This document shows, piece after piece, positions 8,383 through 17,225 of a stretch of 36,967 bases of DNA (positions are counted from its first letter, which is position 1; each line of letters begins with the position of its first letter). Both the position numbers and the translations under genes were made by a program. The stretch is taken from the NCBI GenBank assembly GCA_902496455.1, contig CABVAY010000022.1:1-36967 (forward strand). The letters run 5' to 3'. The notes beneath the pieces are model-generated. The model was not told the origin of the DNA and ran no database searches. It was given only the letters and a program-made list of their open reading frames with translations. The stretch is from an uncultured Collinsella sp. Its GTDB lineage: Bacteria; Actinomycetota; Coriobacteriia; Coriobacteriales; Coriobacteriaceae.

Positions 8383-9051
8383 TTAGATAGCGAAAAGTTT
8401 AGCAAGCTCGGCCACCGAGTGCACCACTGCATCGGCACCCGCCGCCTCGTGCTCGCCCGGCGCCGCCGCGCCCGAATAGATACCAATGCACGGTACGCCC
8501 ATTGCGTGCGCGCCCTCCACATCGTTAAAGCGATCGCCGATCATCACGGCATCGTCCGCGGCCGCACCCAAGGCCGCCAACGCGTCGCGAACCGAATCGG
8601 CCTTGGTCTCGCGCCCCTGCGGTGGATTCATGCCAACCACCGCCTCAAACTGCGAAAGTCCTAGCTCGCCCACCATGTCAATGCACTTTGCCTCCATGCG
8701 TGACGTCGCCACGGCCAAGCGATGCCCCTGCGCGACAAGGCCATCGAGCAGCTCGGGGATTCCATCGAACACGGGATACTCTTCCGGTCCCAGCTCATCA
8801 AAAAAGGCACGGTACTCGTCGGCCACCACAAGCGACTCCTCGCGCGTAAAGCCGTAAAAGTCGTGGAAGCTCTTCCACAGCGGAGGCCCGATCATGCGAC
8901 GCAGGTCACCCATCTGCGCCTCCGAAAACCCGCGCGCGGCCAACGTCTTGCGCGTCGAGGTCATCACCGCTCGACCCGTATCTGCCACCGTGCCATCGAA
9001 ATCAAACAGCACGACCGGCCGCTTGCATATCTCCAGCGCCTCCATCGGCAT
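8383..9051 (-). CDS. HAD family hydrolase (phosphoglycolate phosphatase-like)
   Basis: The protein has about 222 residues and a HAD phosphatase core with a small helical cap, as in the Gph/PGMB group. Motif I is FDFDGTVADTG near the N terminus, motif II is AVATSR, the Lys motif is near ETKADSVRDAL, and motif IV is MIGDRFNDVEGA. I start at the ATG at 9051, after GGGGAAGAGGG; the ATG at 9045, two codons later, fits the same ribosome site about equally well. It is divergent from the DegV gene, with promoters sharing a 150-base gap. The substrate is unknown. Confidence 0.88.
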   Translation of the reverse strand: MPMEALEICKRPVVLFDFDGTVADTGRAVMTSTRKTLAARGFSEAQMGDLRRMIGPPLWKSFHDFYGFTREESLVVADEYRAFFDELGPEEYPVFDGIPELLDGLVAQGHRLAVATSRMEAKCIDMVGELGLSQFEAVVGMNPPQGRETKADSVRDALAALGAAADDAVMIGDRFNDVEGAHAMGVPCIGIYSGAAAPGEHEAAGADAVVHSVAELAKLFAI

Positions 9052-9095
9052 CCCTCTTCCCCAGTTGACGATTTCCACACCGACACTTCAAACTG

Positions 9096-9123
9096 TTGAC
9101 TATTCAACAATTGAACCTATAAA
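9096..9123 (+). promoter_or_regulatory. Promoter of the first DegV gene
   Basis: TTGACT (9096-9101) and TATAAA (9118-9123) are 16 bases apart, 78 bases before the DegV start. The spacer carries overlapping small palindromes, GTTGA-CTAT-TCAAC and TTCAA-CAA-TTGAA, possibly an operator. Confidence 0.5.
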
Positions 9124-9201
9124 TGTGGAACGACTCCACTATACTTGTCGCACTTTGCTCTCAGAAGGCGGCGCTGCCGCGCCCCAACGAAAGGTGCAAT
9201 T

Positions 9202-10062
9202 ATGTCTTTTGCCATCATAACCGACTCCACGTCGGACATCTCCCCCGCCCGCGCCCAAGAGCTCGGCATTTACGTGATTCCGCTACATGTGATTATCGAG
9301 GGCGAGGACCTGCTCGACCAGGTGCAGATTACCGCCGAGGAATACGTCGCCCGCATGGCTGGCTCCGAGGAGTTGCCGCACACCTCGCAGCCGAGCGCCG
9401 GCGAGTTCAAGGCACTCTTTGACCGCGTGCGCGCCGACGGCCACGATAGCGCCATCTTTATCTCGCTGTGCAGCGAGTGGTCCGCCTGCTATGCCAACGC
9501 CAGTTTGACGGCCGAAACGCACGAGCTGGACGTGCGCTGCATCGACTCGCGCACCGGCTCCGGCGCCGAGGGCCTGCTGGTGGAGTACGCGCTGGCCATG
9601 CGCGAAGACGGCCGCAACTTGGACGAGACCGAGGCGCAGATCCGCGCGACGCTGCCCGACGCACACCTGTTGCTGATTCCCCGCACGCTCGAGAACCTCG
9701 TTAAGAACGGCCGCGCGCCCAAGCTCGCCGGCCAGCTCACGCAGATGCTCAACATTCGCCTGGCCGTTTCGCCGGAGTGGCAGTCGGGCGAGATCAAGGC
9801 CATCAAGAAGGGTCGCGGCGCCAAGCGCATCGTCGCCAACACCATGGCAGATTGCCTCGCGTTTTTGGACGAGCACCCGGGCTCAAGCGTGCGTGTGCTC
9901 ACGACCGGCGCCGCCGAGGAGCAGGAGCTTGTCAACGAGGCACTCGCGGGCCAGGATTACGTAGACGCCGGCACCGGCCCCATCGGCTGCACCATCGCCA
10001 CCCACGTAGGCGTCGACGCCATCGCCATCAGCTACTGTCCCCGCTACCAGCCCATCCACTAG
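9202..10062 (+). CDS. DegV family fatty-acid-binding protein
   Basis: DegV proteins bind a fatty acid; in Gram-positive bacteria the related FakB proteins present it to the kinase FakA. The 286-residue sequence begins SFAIITDSTSDISPA, the typical DegV start. It carries TSQPSAGEF (about residues 60-68) and a late CTIATHVG segment that matches the second ligand-contacting region. I use the ATG at 9202, preceded by AAAGGTG, and not the one 19 codons upstream. It is convergent with the LOG gene; the gap holds two palindromes. No FakA gene is present in the window, so phospholipid synthesis is an inferred role. Confidence 0.9.
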   Translation: MSFAIITDSTSDISPARAQELGIYVIPLHVIIEGEDLLDQVQITAEEYVARMAGSEELPHTSQPSAGEFKALFDRVRADGHDSAIFISLCSEWSACYANASLTAETHELDVRCIDSRTGSGAEGLLVEYALAMREDGRNLDETEAQIRATLPDAHLLLIPRTLENLVKNGRAPKLAGQLTQMLNIRLAVSPEWQSGEIKAIKKGRGAKRIVANTMADCLAFLDEHPGSSVRVLTTGAAEEQELVNEALAGQDYVDAGTGPIGCTIATHVGVDAIAISYCPRYQPIH

Positions 10063-10077
10063 GGGCACCTTTACCAT

Positions 10078-10140
10078 TTGCGGTGGAATAGGGACTGTTT
10101 TTGGCTTATCAGCCGCCAATCAATCCCTATTCCACCGCAA
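10078..10140. repeat. TTGCGGTG-family long palindrome, copy 2
   Basis: Arms at 10078-10094 and 10124-10140 pair perfectly over 17 bp, with a small hairpin in the loop (GGCT at 10103-10106, AGCC at 10111-10114). It lies 15 bases past the DegV stop, between convergent genes. The arm sequence TTGCGGTGGAATAG matches the other two copies. Confidence 0.85.
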
Positions 10141-10157
10141 CCTAGAAGCAGTTCATT

Positions 10158-10218
10158 TGGGACGGGGCTAAAAAGACTGGTATCAAACGTTTCAGACCAG
10201 TCTTTTTAGCCCGTCCCA
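10158..10218. terminator. Long palindrome, likely bidirectional terminator
   Basis: Arms at 10158-10181 and 10196-10218 pair over 23 bp with one bulged G and a 14-base loop. The stem includes CTAAAAAG/CTTTTTAG, and TTTTA follows on the plus strand. It sits between the convergent DegV and LOG genes and starts with GGGAC words like those of other palindromes in this window. Confidence 0.6.
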
Positions 10219-10229
10219 TTTTAGCTACT

Positions 10230-10988
10230 CTACATCAGCCCGCTCAGGGCAATGTCGACGGCCTCGTTGAGGTCGTCGGTGATGTGCACGAGCTCGGGAT
10301 CGAGCGGGCTGATCATACCGGCGTCCAGCACCGGACCGTTAAGCCAGTCGAATAGGCCCTGCCAGTACTCGCTGCCTACCAGCACAAGCGGCATGCGCTT
10401 GACCTTGTGCGTTTGCACCAGCGTGAGCACCTCGAACATCTCGTCGAGCGTACCAAAACCACCGGGAAACACAATGGCACCCGAGCTGTATTTGACGAAC
10501 ATGGTCTTGCGCACAAAGAAGTAGCGGAAGTCCATACCGAGGTTCACATATTTGTTGAGCCCCTGCTCGTGCGGCAATTCAATGCCCAGGCCAACTGACT
10601 TGCCGTTGACACTCGCCGCTCCCCTGTTGGCCGCTTCCATGATGCCGGGGCCGCCACCGGTGATAACCGCCACGCCGCGCTGAGCAATCTTACGGCCGAC
10701 GGTGCGCGCCGCCTTGTAGGCCGGGTCCGTCTTGGGCGTGCGGGCGCTGCCGAAGATGGTCACTGCGGGTCCGAGCTCGGCCAGCGCGCCAAAACCATCG
10801 ACAAACTCGGCCTGGATGCGCAGCACGCGCCACGGATCGGCATGCAGCCAGTCGGTCGACTCCTCGGGCGCCAGCAGGTTGGCGTAGGTGTTGTCCTTAG
10901 GAATCATGGGGCCGCGCATGACCACGGGGCCGCGGCGGTACGTCTCGTCGTAGGCAGGCTCGCCCTCGACGTTCTCATTCTTAATCAT
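10230..10988 (-). CDS. LOG family protein (TIGR00730-type)
   Basis: The 252-residue protein belongs to the family once annotated as lysine decarboxylase, now known to include cytokinin-type nucleoside-5'-monophosphate phosphoribohydrolases. Signature motifs are GGGPGIMEAANRGA (about residues 110-123) and PGGFGTLDE (about 170-178), which form the nucleotide site. An N-terminal extension of about 50 residues precedes the Rossmann core. The ATG at 10988 has AGGAG before it. The frame extends 24 codons upstream through the tgt terminator and is not credible there. In bacteria the physiological substrate is often unknown, and here it cannot be told. Confidence 0.88.
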   Translation of the reverse strand: MIKNENVEGEPAYDETYRRGPVVMRGPMIPKDNTYANLLAPEESTDWLHADPWRVLRIQAEFVDGFGALAELGPAVTIFGSARTPKTDPAYKAARTVGRKIAQRGVAVITGGGPGIMEAANRGAASVNGKSVGLGIELPHEQGLNKYVNLGMDFRYFFVRKTMFVKYSSGAIVFPGGFGTLDEMFEVLTLVQTHKVKRMPLVLVGSEYWQGLFDWLNGPVLDAGMISPLDPELVHITDDLNEAVDIALSGLM

Positions 10989-11003
10989 GGGTACTCCTAT
11001 CGA

Positions 11004-11052
11004 GAAAAAGAAAAGCGGGCGGGGTCGACGCCATGCGCCAAACACCCGCCCG
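11004..11052 (-). terminator. Terminator of tgt, running into the LOG leader
   Basis: On the minus strand CGGGCGGG (arm 11045-11052) pairs with CCCGCCCG (arm 11016-11023), followed by CTTTTCTTTTTC. The T-rich tail ends 15 bases before the LOG start codon, so any promoter for the LOG gene must lie within or before the hairpin. The other bases between tgt and LOG (11053-11201) hold small hairpins such as GAGCGG-TTG-CCGCTC and no gene. Confidence 0.7.
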
Positions 11053-11201
11053 AACATCAACTATTCGGTATGGTACCCACGATGCATCAAGTGCTTGCAA
11101 GCTATCGGTCAGCGGTCGCGCAGCCGGTGTCAGCAAATGTGACGAGCGGTTGCCGCTCAGCCTTTGCCATTGCCCACGCTCTGCAAGCGTGTCTGTCGCC
11201 C

Positions 11202-12341
<1,140 letters not shown>

Positions 12342-12378
12342 AAACTGGAACTCCTTGGTTGCGGTTCATACGCAAACC

Positions 12379-12384
12379 ATTATA
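12379..12384 (-). promoter_or_regulatory. tgt: Candidate -10 box of tgt
   Basis: A perfect TATAAT on the minus strand lies 38-43 bases before the tgt start. No convincing -35 box is present at 16-18 bases upstream. Confidence 0.45.
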
Positions 12385-12440
12385 CGGGCAACCCTCAAAG
12401 AGCACCGACTCGACAGAAACTGATGCATTAAACGACTAGT

Positions 12441-12563
12441 TGTTGGGGACACTCTTCAGCGCCATCTTGCAAAGGAGTGTCCCAATCTGCCGGCACTTAG
12501 GGACTGTCCCCAAGTGCCGGCAAGAGTGTCCCTTATGACTAGTCATTTAAGAACGTCCCCAAC
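12441..12563. repeat. Nested palindrome cluster (GGGAC family)
   Basis: Several inverted repeats are nested here. GTTGGGGAC (12442-12450) pairs with 12555-12563, GGGACACTCTT (12446-12456) pairs perfectly with 12522-12532, and TGCCGGCACTT (12488-12498) pairs perfectly with 12512-12522 around a GGGA-CTG-TCCC tip. The words GGAGTGTCCC and CTGCCGGCA recur at 81-107. Together with the element at 12591-12682, this fills the 343-base gap between tgt and the SDR gene. Confidence 0.75.
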
Positions 12564-12590
12564 GACTACGAGATCATCTCCAACAGCCAA

Positions 12591-12682
12591 GGCAACGCCG
12601 ATGCTCTGGCGACGTCAGCGAGCGGTCGCCCTGGTGACCGCGCAGCGTCGAGCCGTTACGCGGTTTGGAAAAACCGCGTAAC
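12591..12682. repeat. Modular palindromic element, copy A (short insert)
   Basis: This matches 15774-15944 in scaffold. Both begin GGCAACGCCGATGC, continue with a TGGC word and GTCAGCGA, carry a central hairpin, then GCAGCGTCGA, and end with a GTTAC... terminal hairpin. Here the central hairpin is short (GCGGTC...GACCGC) and the terminal hairpin is 12 bp (12655-12666 with 12671-12682). The element ends two bases from the stop codon of the SDR gene on the minus strand, so it forms that gene's immediate 3' end. There is no T-run, so it is not an ordinary terminator. Confidence 0.65.
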
Positions 12683-12684
12683 CC

Positions 12685-13485
12685 CTAAGGACGCTGGCCC
12701 ATGCCACCCTCGAGGGTGACGGTCTCACCGTTCATGTACTTAAAGTCGGGACCGCAGAGCTGAACGACAACGCGGCCGATTTCCTTCTCGACGTCGCCGT
12801 AGTGACCCGCCGGCGGCATGTGGACGTTGGCCTTGAACGCCTCGGGATAGGCATCTTGGAAGTTCTCGAGCGCAGCGGTCCAAGCAAGCGGGCAAACGAT
12901 ATTGACGTTGATGCCGTCCTTGCCCCACTCGTTGGCGGCAACGCGGGTCAGGCCGCGGATGCCCTCCTTGGCGGCAGCATAGCTGCACTGGCCATAGTTG
13001 CCAAACAGGCCGGCGCCCGAGGCAAAGTTGACCACGGAGCCCTTGGTCTCCTTCAGGTGCGGATAGGCCTTCTGCATGTACAGATAGGTAGCATACAGAC
13101 CGGAGTAAATGGCCAGGTTAAACTGGTCCATGGTGTGATCGGCGATGGTCACGCCCGAGGCGCTGGCCTGAGCATTGTTGACGACGGCGTCGATGCGGCC
13201 GAACTCCTCAATGGCCTTGTCGATGACGTTCTGGACGACGGCCTCGTTGTCCTGGCCAGCCGAGACATCGGCCTGAACAGGCAGAACCTTGACGCCGTAC
13301 TCGGCCTCGAGGGACTCCTTGGCGGCCTCGAGCTTGGCGACGTTGCGGCCGGTGATGACGAGGTTCGCGCCCTCCTTGGCAAATGCGATATCGATGCCGT
13401 AGCCGATGGAACCAGCGGAGCCGTCCTTAAGCGTGGCCTTGCCGCCGCCGGTGACGATCACGGTCTTACCAGTGAAAAGTCCCAT
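12685..13485 (-). CDS. SDR family NAD(P)-dependent oxidoreductase
   Basis: The 266-residue protein is a classical-length short-chain dehydrogenase with a Rossmann fold. The cofactor loop is long: TGGGKATLKDGSAGSIGYG at residues 12-30, against the usual TGxxxGxG. The NNAG motif appears as NNAQ. Catalytic Ser is in NFASGAG, and Tyr-Lys in YAAAK. The ATG at 13485 has AAAGGA before it. The gene is alone, divergent from the coiled-coil gene; the 288-base gap (13486-13773) shows a GC-rich leader hairpin and no clear promoter. Its stop codon abuts the palindromic element at 12591-12682. Substrate is unknown; nothing ties it specifically to bile acids. Confidence 0.88.
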   Translation of the reverse strand: MGLFTGKTVIVTGGGKATLKDGSAGSIGYGIDIAFAKEGANLVITGRNVAKLEAAKESLEAEYGVKVLPVQADVSAGQDNEAVVQNVIDKAIEEFGRIDAVVNNAQASASGVTIADHTMDQFNLAIYSGLYATYLYMQKAYPHLKETKGSVVNFASGAGLFGNYGQCSYAAAKEGIRGLTRVAANEWGKDGINVNIVCPLAWTAALENFQDAYPEAFKANVHMPPAGHYGDVEKEIGRVVVQLCGPDFKYMNGETVTLEGGMGQRP

Positions 13486-13773
13486 ACAAAGTCCTTTCAA
13501 ATCGCGACGGGCACGCCCGCCGACTGCGCGTATCCAACTTCACGCGCCAAAAGCTGAGATGCAACTTTAGCGTGTTCAAGCGAAAATAAAAGACCGCGGT
13601 AGGCGAACGGCACCACGTCGTTCGGCGAAGGGATTGTCAAGTACAAACTGGATAAAACGGCCGAGTTATTGTTATCAAATCGAGCCATCGAACACGTTTT
13701 GAAACTTTGCTGCGGCGCGTGGGATGTCGGCGCGAAACTTTATCATAGGGTGACAAACAACGATGAGGAGCAC

Positions 13774-15543
13774 ATGCCTATGACAGACGAGCTGGACCCC
13801 CAGACTCAACAGCATATTGATGATTCCGCAGACGTCATCGCAGATACTGACGTTGTAACCTGCGATGGTATCGACATCGACGACCCCATCTTGGACGAAA
13901 GCACTACGGCGGAAACCCCTGCCGCAGAAAACGCCGATGAGCAAAACGACGATGCGCCCGCTCAGGACGACGCCCCTGTACAGGACGACGTCCCGCAAGC
14001 AGCGGGCCCCATCGAGGTCTCTTCGGAAGAAGAGCTCGATGCCGTCATGGACTCCATGATGGATGCTGTCAAAGCGATGAAAGACGCCGTGGCCGATGCC
14101 GATATTGATGCCGAAGAAGAGGAGGCCGCCGAGGCGGCCTCGACCTTTGTGCCCGGCGAGACTCCGGTTGCCGACCAAGGCAGTACCATGCCCTCGTTTC
14201 TGCAGCTCGAACATCCCACGATTGGCGCCGATGCGGTCGATCCGCACGCAGCAGGCTTTTCTGTGATCGAGGGCGGTACCGGCAATATCGCCGTGCCGCA
14301 GGCTGCCGATGCGGACGCTGCCGGCACCGCTCGCCCGACCGTCCCCCACTCCCCCGCCGCGAGTCGCGATCTGGGGACCGCTGTCTCGAACACCGCGAAC
14401 GCCGTGGGCACCTTTATCGCCCAGGGCGCCTCGGCCATGCGCGAGATGAACGCCGCGAAAAAGGCACTTGCCGATGCCCGCGCCCATCTGACCGAACTTG
14501 AGCAGCGCATTGCCGATCAGGCCGAGGAACTCGAGACGCGCCAGGATATCGGAGGCCGCTACGACCAGATCGTCGCCGACCAGCGTCAGGCGATCGCCAC
14601 AGCGCAAAAGACCGCTGCGGCAGCCGAGATTGACCGTGATGCCCACGCCGCCAAAGCGACAGAGCTCAAGGGTCAGTTCGAACAAATGAAGACAGAGGAT
14701 GACGCGACTGAGCTCTGCCTGAAGGCTGCGCTCGATGCCGTGGAGGCCCGCGAGGCGAGCTCTCGCGATACCGGCAACCGCCTCGTTCGACGTCTTGAGG
14801 ATTCCAAGCGTATCCGCGACAAGGTGAAGGCCGAGCGAGACGCCGGCATTGCGGCCGCACAACAAACCGTCGACGCCACGCGCGCCCAGCTCGAGACGCT
14901 GCGTCATGAGTATGCCGAACTGCAACGCAATCCCTCGGCAAATCCCGCCAACTATACGGTGCGCACCAGCGAGCTCTCGATGCAGATCTCCGACACGGCA
15001 GATGCCCTGCGTAAAGCCGAAGAAGATGTCCCGCGCATCACCGCCGACCTTGAGCACTCGCTTGCCGCAGCCGAGCAGGCCGTCGAGCAGGCGCAAGCCC
15101 CCATCGCCGACGCCAAGCGAGCCCATCAGGCCGTGACGGCAGAGGCCGATGCCGCGCGCGACGAGCTGCAGACCGCAAAAACCACCGCTGCAACGCGCCA
15201 GCGCGAACTGCGCGAGAAGATCGCCGCCGAGGACAAGGCACGCCGCGACCAAGAGCAGAGCATAGCCAACGCCCAAGCAGATGCCGCGCATGCGCAGTCG
15301 ATTATCGAACAGGCGACCGAGGTGCACGACCACCCAGAGATCACCGAGTCGCTTGCAGGATCCTTGGCCCGAGACAAAGCCGAACACGCCGAGACCGAGC
15401 GAGAAGTCGCCCAGCTCGAGGCCACCGAGGACGCGGTGCGCGAGCGTACCCGCGACTCACGCATCAAATTCACCGGCGCCATCGTCTGCATCGTCGCCGC
15501 AATCCTGGTGATCATCCTAGTCTGGCTGTTCGCAAGCAAGTAA
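13774..15543 (+). CDS. Tail-anchored coiled-coil protein, function unknown
   Basis: I do not recognise a named family. The 589-residue protein has a very acidic N-terminal part (about residues 1-145, rich in D, E, A and Q), a linker to about residue 215, and a long coiled coil rich in A, E, K, Q and R from about 215 to 555. A single membrane segment at the C terminus (FTGAIVCIVAAILVIILVWL) is followed by FASK. There is no signal peptide, so the body should lie in the cytoplasm, held to the membrane by its tail. The start is the ATG at 13774 with GAGGAG before it; ATG two codons later is possible. A structural or cell-envelope scaffold role is conceivable, but not shown. Confidence 0.85.
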   Translation: MPMTDELDPQTQQHIDDSADVIADTDVVTCDGIDIDDPILDESTTAETPAAENADEQNDDAPAQDDAPVQDDVPQAAGPIEVSSEEELDAVMDSMMDAVKAMKDAVADADIDAEEEEAAEAASTFVPGETPVADQGSTMPSFLQLEHPTIGADAVDPHAAGFSVIEGGTGNIAVPQAADADAAGTARPTVPHSPAASRDLGTAVSNTANAVGTFIAQGASAMREMNAAKKALADARAHLTELEQRIADQAEELETRQDIGGRYDQIVADQRQAIATAQKTAAAAEIDRDAHAAKATELKGQFEQMKTEDDATELCLKAALDAVEAREASSRDTGNRLVRRLEDSKRIRDKVKAERDAGIAAAQQTVDATRAQLETLRHEYAELQRNPSANPANYTVRTSELSMQISDTADALRKAEEDVPRITADLEHSLAAAEQAVEQAQAPIADAKRAHQAVTAEADAARDELQTAKTTAATRQRELREKIAAEDKARRDQEQSIANAQADAAHAQSIIEQATEVHDHPEITESLAGSLARDKAEHAETEREVAQLEATEDAVRERTRDSRIKFTGAIVCIVAAILVIILVWLFASK

Positions 15544-15570
15544 ACCGGCTGCCAAAAAAACGCTCAACGC

Positions 15571-15637
15571 AGTTGCGGTGAGATAGTTCCTGTTTAGCCT
15601 CAAAAAAGGCCAATTCAAGAACTATCTCACCGCAACT
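15571..15637. repeat. TTGCGGTG-family long palindrome, copy 3
   Basis: Arms at 15571-15589 and 15619-15637 pair perfectly over 19 bp. The loop holds an imperfect TTAGCCT/AGGCCAA hairpin, much as in copy 1. TTTTTAG follows on the plus strand, 28 bases after the coiled-coil gene, so it could terminate that gene. Confidence 0.85.
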
Positions 15638-15647
15638 TTTTAGATTA

Positions 15648-15766
15648 GTGCAAAGGGGTCAGGTTAACATGCACCAACCTGGTGCAAAGTAACCCGTTCC
15701 CCTTGCACCAACAACGTTTGCCCAGATAAAACCTGCCAAAATAAACCTGTCCCTTTTTGGCAGGTT
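15648..15766. repeat. Two further palindromes in the 15.6-15.9 kb gap
   Basis: The first (15648-15708) pairs GTGCAAAGGGG with CCCCTTGCAC, with one bulge, around an inner TGCACCA-ACC-TGGTGCA hairpin (15670-15686). The second pairs AACCTGCCAAAA (15730-15741) with TTTTGGCAGGTT (15755-15766), 12 bp perfect, and could end transcription in either direction. No gene lies in the 400-base gap 15544-15943; it is almost wholly palindromic. Confidence 0.7.
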
Positions 15767-15773
15767 GGACCAC

Positions 15774-15944
15774 GGCAACGCCGATGCCTTGGCAAAGTCA
15801 GCGAAAACCCGCCAGAGCGAGCAAGGTGCCTTGAAACGAGGCGGCATTGACCTTTTGGTCATGCCGCCGAAGTTGAAAGGCAGATTGCCGCTCTGGCGGG
15901 TTTGCAGCGTCGACCGGTTACGGCGTTTGTAAAACGCCGTAACC
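15774..15944. repeat. Modular palindromic element, copy B (99-nt structured insert)
   Basis: It has the same scaffold as 12591-12682, but the central hairpin is replaced by a 99-nt fold. The outer stem is 14 bp perfect (15805-15818 with 15890-15903), then GCAA/TTGC, then GCCTT/AAGGC (15828-15832 with 15877-15881), and GGCGGCAT/ATGCCGCC (15840-15847 with 15861-15868), capped by GACC-TTTT-GGTC. On the plus strand the largest internal loop is GAAACGA facing GAAGTTGA, which would suit tandem G-A pairs in RNA. The terminal 13-bp hairpin (15916-15928 with 15932-15944) touches the queA stop codon. It could be an unnamed structured RNA or a mobile palindrome. Confidence 0.65.
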
Positions 15945-17161
15945 TACAGAATGAGCATCGCGTCGCCAAAGCTGAAGAAGCGGTAGCGCTCCTCGATGGC
16001 AGCGGCGTAGGCATCCATGATCTGGTCGCGGGTGGCAAGCGCGCTTACGAGCATCATGAGCGTGGAGCGCGGCACGTGGAAGTTCGTGATCAGCGCGTCG
16101 ACCACGTGATAGGTCGAGCCGGGCATGAGGTAGAGCTGCGTCGTGGCGTTCTCGCGTACCACGATGTCGCCACGGCCGAGCGTATCAGCCCCGTCCTCGC
16201 GGCCCTCAAAATAGCGCGCCGTCACGGCTGGATCGGACACCGACGCCTCCGCGTCAAACGCGCTTTCGAGCGAGCGCACCGCGGTGGTGCCGACGGCGAT
16301 CACGCGATGTCCCTCGGCCTTGGCCTCGTGCACGGCGTCGACCACCTCCTGCGATACGTGGTAGCGCTCGGTGTGCATGACGTGCTGCGTAGGGTCGTCC
16401 TCCTCCACCAAGCGAAAGGTATCGATGCCCACCTCGAGCTCGACGGCGGCAAACTTCGCACCCTTGGCCTCGATGGCAGCCATGAGCTCGGGGGTAAAGT
16501 GCAGACCCGCCGTGGGAGCGGCAGCCGAGTGCTCCTCCTTCATGGCGTAGACGGTCTGGTACTTCTCGGGATCGCCCTCGTAATCGGTAATGTAGGGCGG
16601 CAGCGGCACGTGACCGGCAGCATGAATGGCCTCGTCGAGCGTGCGCGGATCGCCGGCGGCGTTGCAACCGGCCGGCTCAAAACGCACCAGTCGGCCGCCG
16701 CGGCTATCGGTGACAAAGTCGACGACCTCGGCCGTCAGCACCACGGGAGCCCCCTCGGGCGCATGGGCGCCACCGGCGCGATACTCAATTTGGGCACCGG
16801 GCTTCAGACGCTTGCCCGGCTTGACCAGGCACTCCCAAACGTGACCCAGCGGGTCAACATCCTCGCGGCGCTTGAGCAGCAGCGTCTCGACCACGCCGCC
16901 CGAGCCCGTCTTGCGACCGATCAAACGGGCCGGCATCACGCGCGTCTGGTTGATGACGAGCACGTCGCCCGGCTCGATATAGTCGATGATGTCGCGGAAG
17001 ATGCGGTGCTCAACGGTACCGCCGTGCTCCAGCGGCGTTCCCGCCTGGGAGCCCTTGCGATCCACCACCAGCAGGCGGCAGGAGTCGCGCGGCTCGGCAG
17101 GAGCCTGGGCGATGAGCTCTTCGGGCAGGTTATAGTCAAAATCATCGGTACGCATAGACAC
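15944..17161 (-). CDS. queA: tRNA preQ1(34) S-adenosylmethionine ribosyltransferase-isomerase QueA
   Basis: QueA transfers and rearranges the ribosyl group of S-adenosylmethionine onto preQ1 in tRNA, giving epoxyqueuosine. The 405-residue sequence has the family start DFDYNLPEELIAQ, then LINQTRVMPARL-type residues (VLVINQTRVMPARL), SAAAPTAGLHFTP around residues 220-232, and NFHVPRSTLMMLVSA near the C terminus. Length is slightly above the usual 340-360. The GTG at 17161 is best placed for the AAGGAG site; an ATG two codons later is possible. It is 64 bases downstream of queH on the same strand, so the last two queuosine steps are co-transcribed. Confidence 0.97.
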   Translation of the reverse strand: MSMRTDDFDYNLPEELIAQAPAEPRDSCRLLVVDRKGSQAGTPLEHGGTVEHRIFRDIIDYIEPGDVLVINQTRVMPARLIGRKTGSGGVVETLLLKRREDVDPLGHVWECLVKPGKRLKPGAQIEYRAGGAHAPEGAPVVLTAEVVDFVTDSRGGRLVRFEPAGCNAAGDPRTLDEAIHAAGHVPLPPYITDYEGDPEKYQTVYAMKEEHSAAAPTAGLHFTPELMAAIEAKGAKFAAVELEVGIDTFRLVEEDDPTQHVMHTERYHVSQEVVDAVHEAKAEGHRVIAVGTTAVRSLESAFDAEASVSDPAVTARYFEGREDGADTLGRGDIVVRENATTQLYLMPGSTYHVVDALITNFHVPRSTLMMLVSALATRDQIMDAYAAAIEERYRFFSFGDAMLIL

Positions 17162-17225
17162 GTCGGATACTCCTTATATAGTTAAAGTCCGCTCTACATC
17201 CTAGCAGGCTGCCAGCCCAAAAGAA

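Noticed and set aside
12685..13485. Bile-acid hydroxysteroid dehydrogenase
   Set aside because: Collinsella 7-beta-HSDH is an SDR, but this sequence does not resemble what I recall of it, and general SDR features give no substrate.
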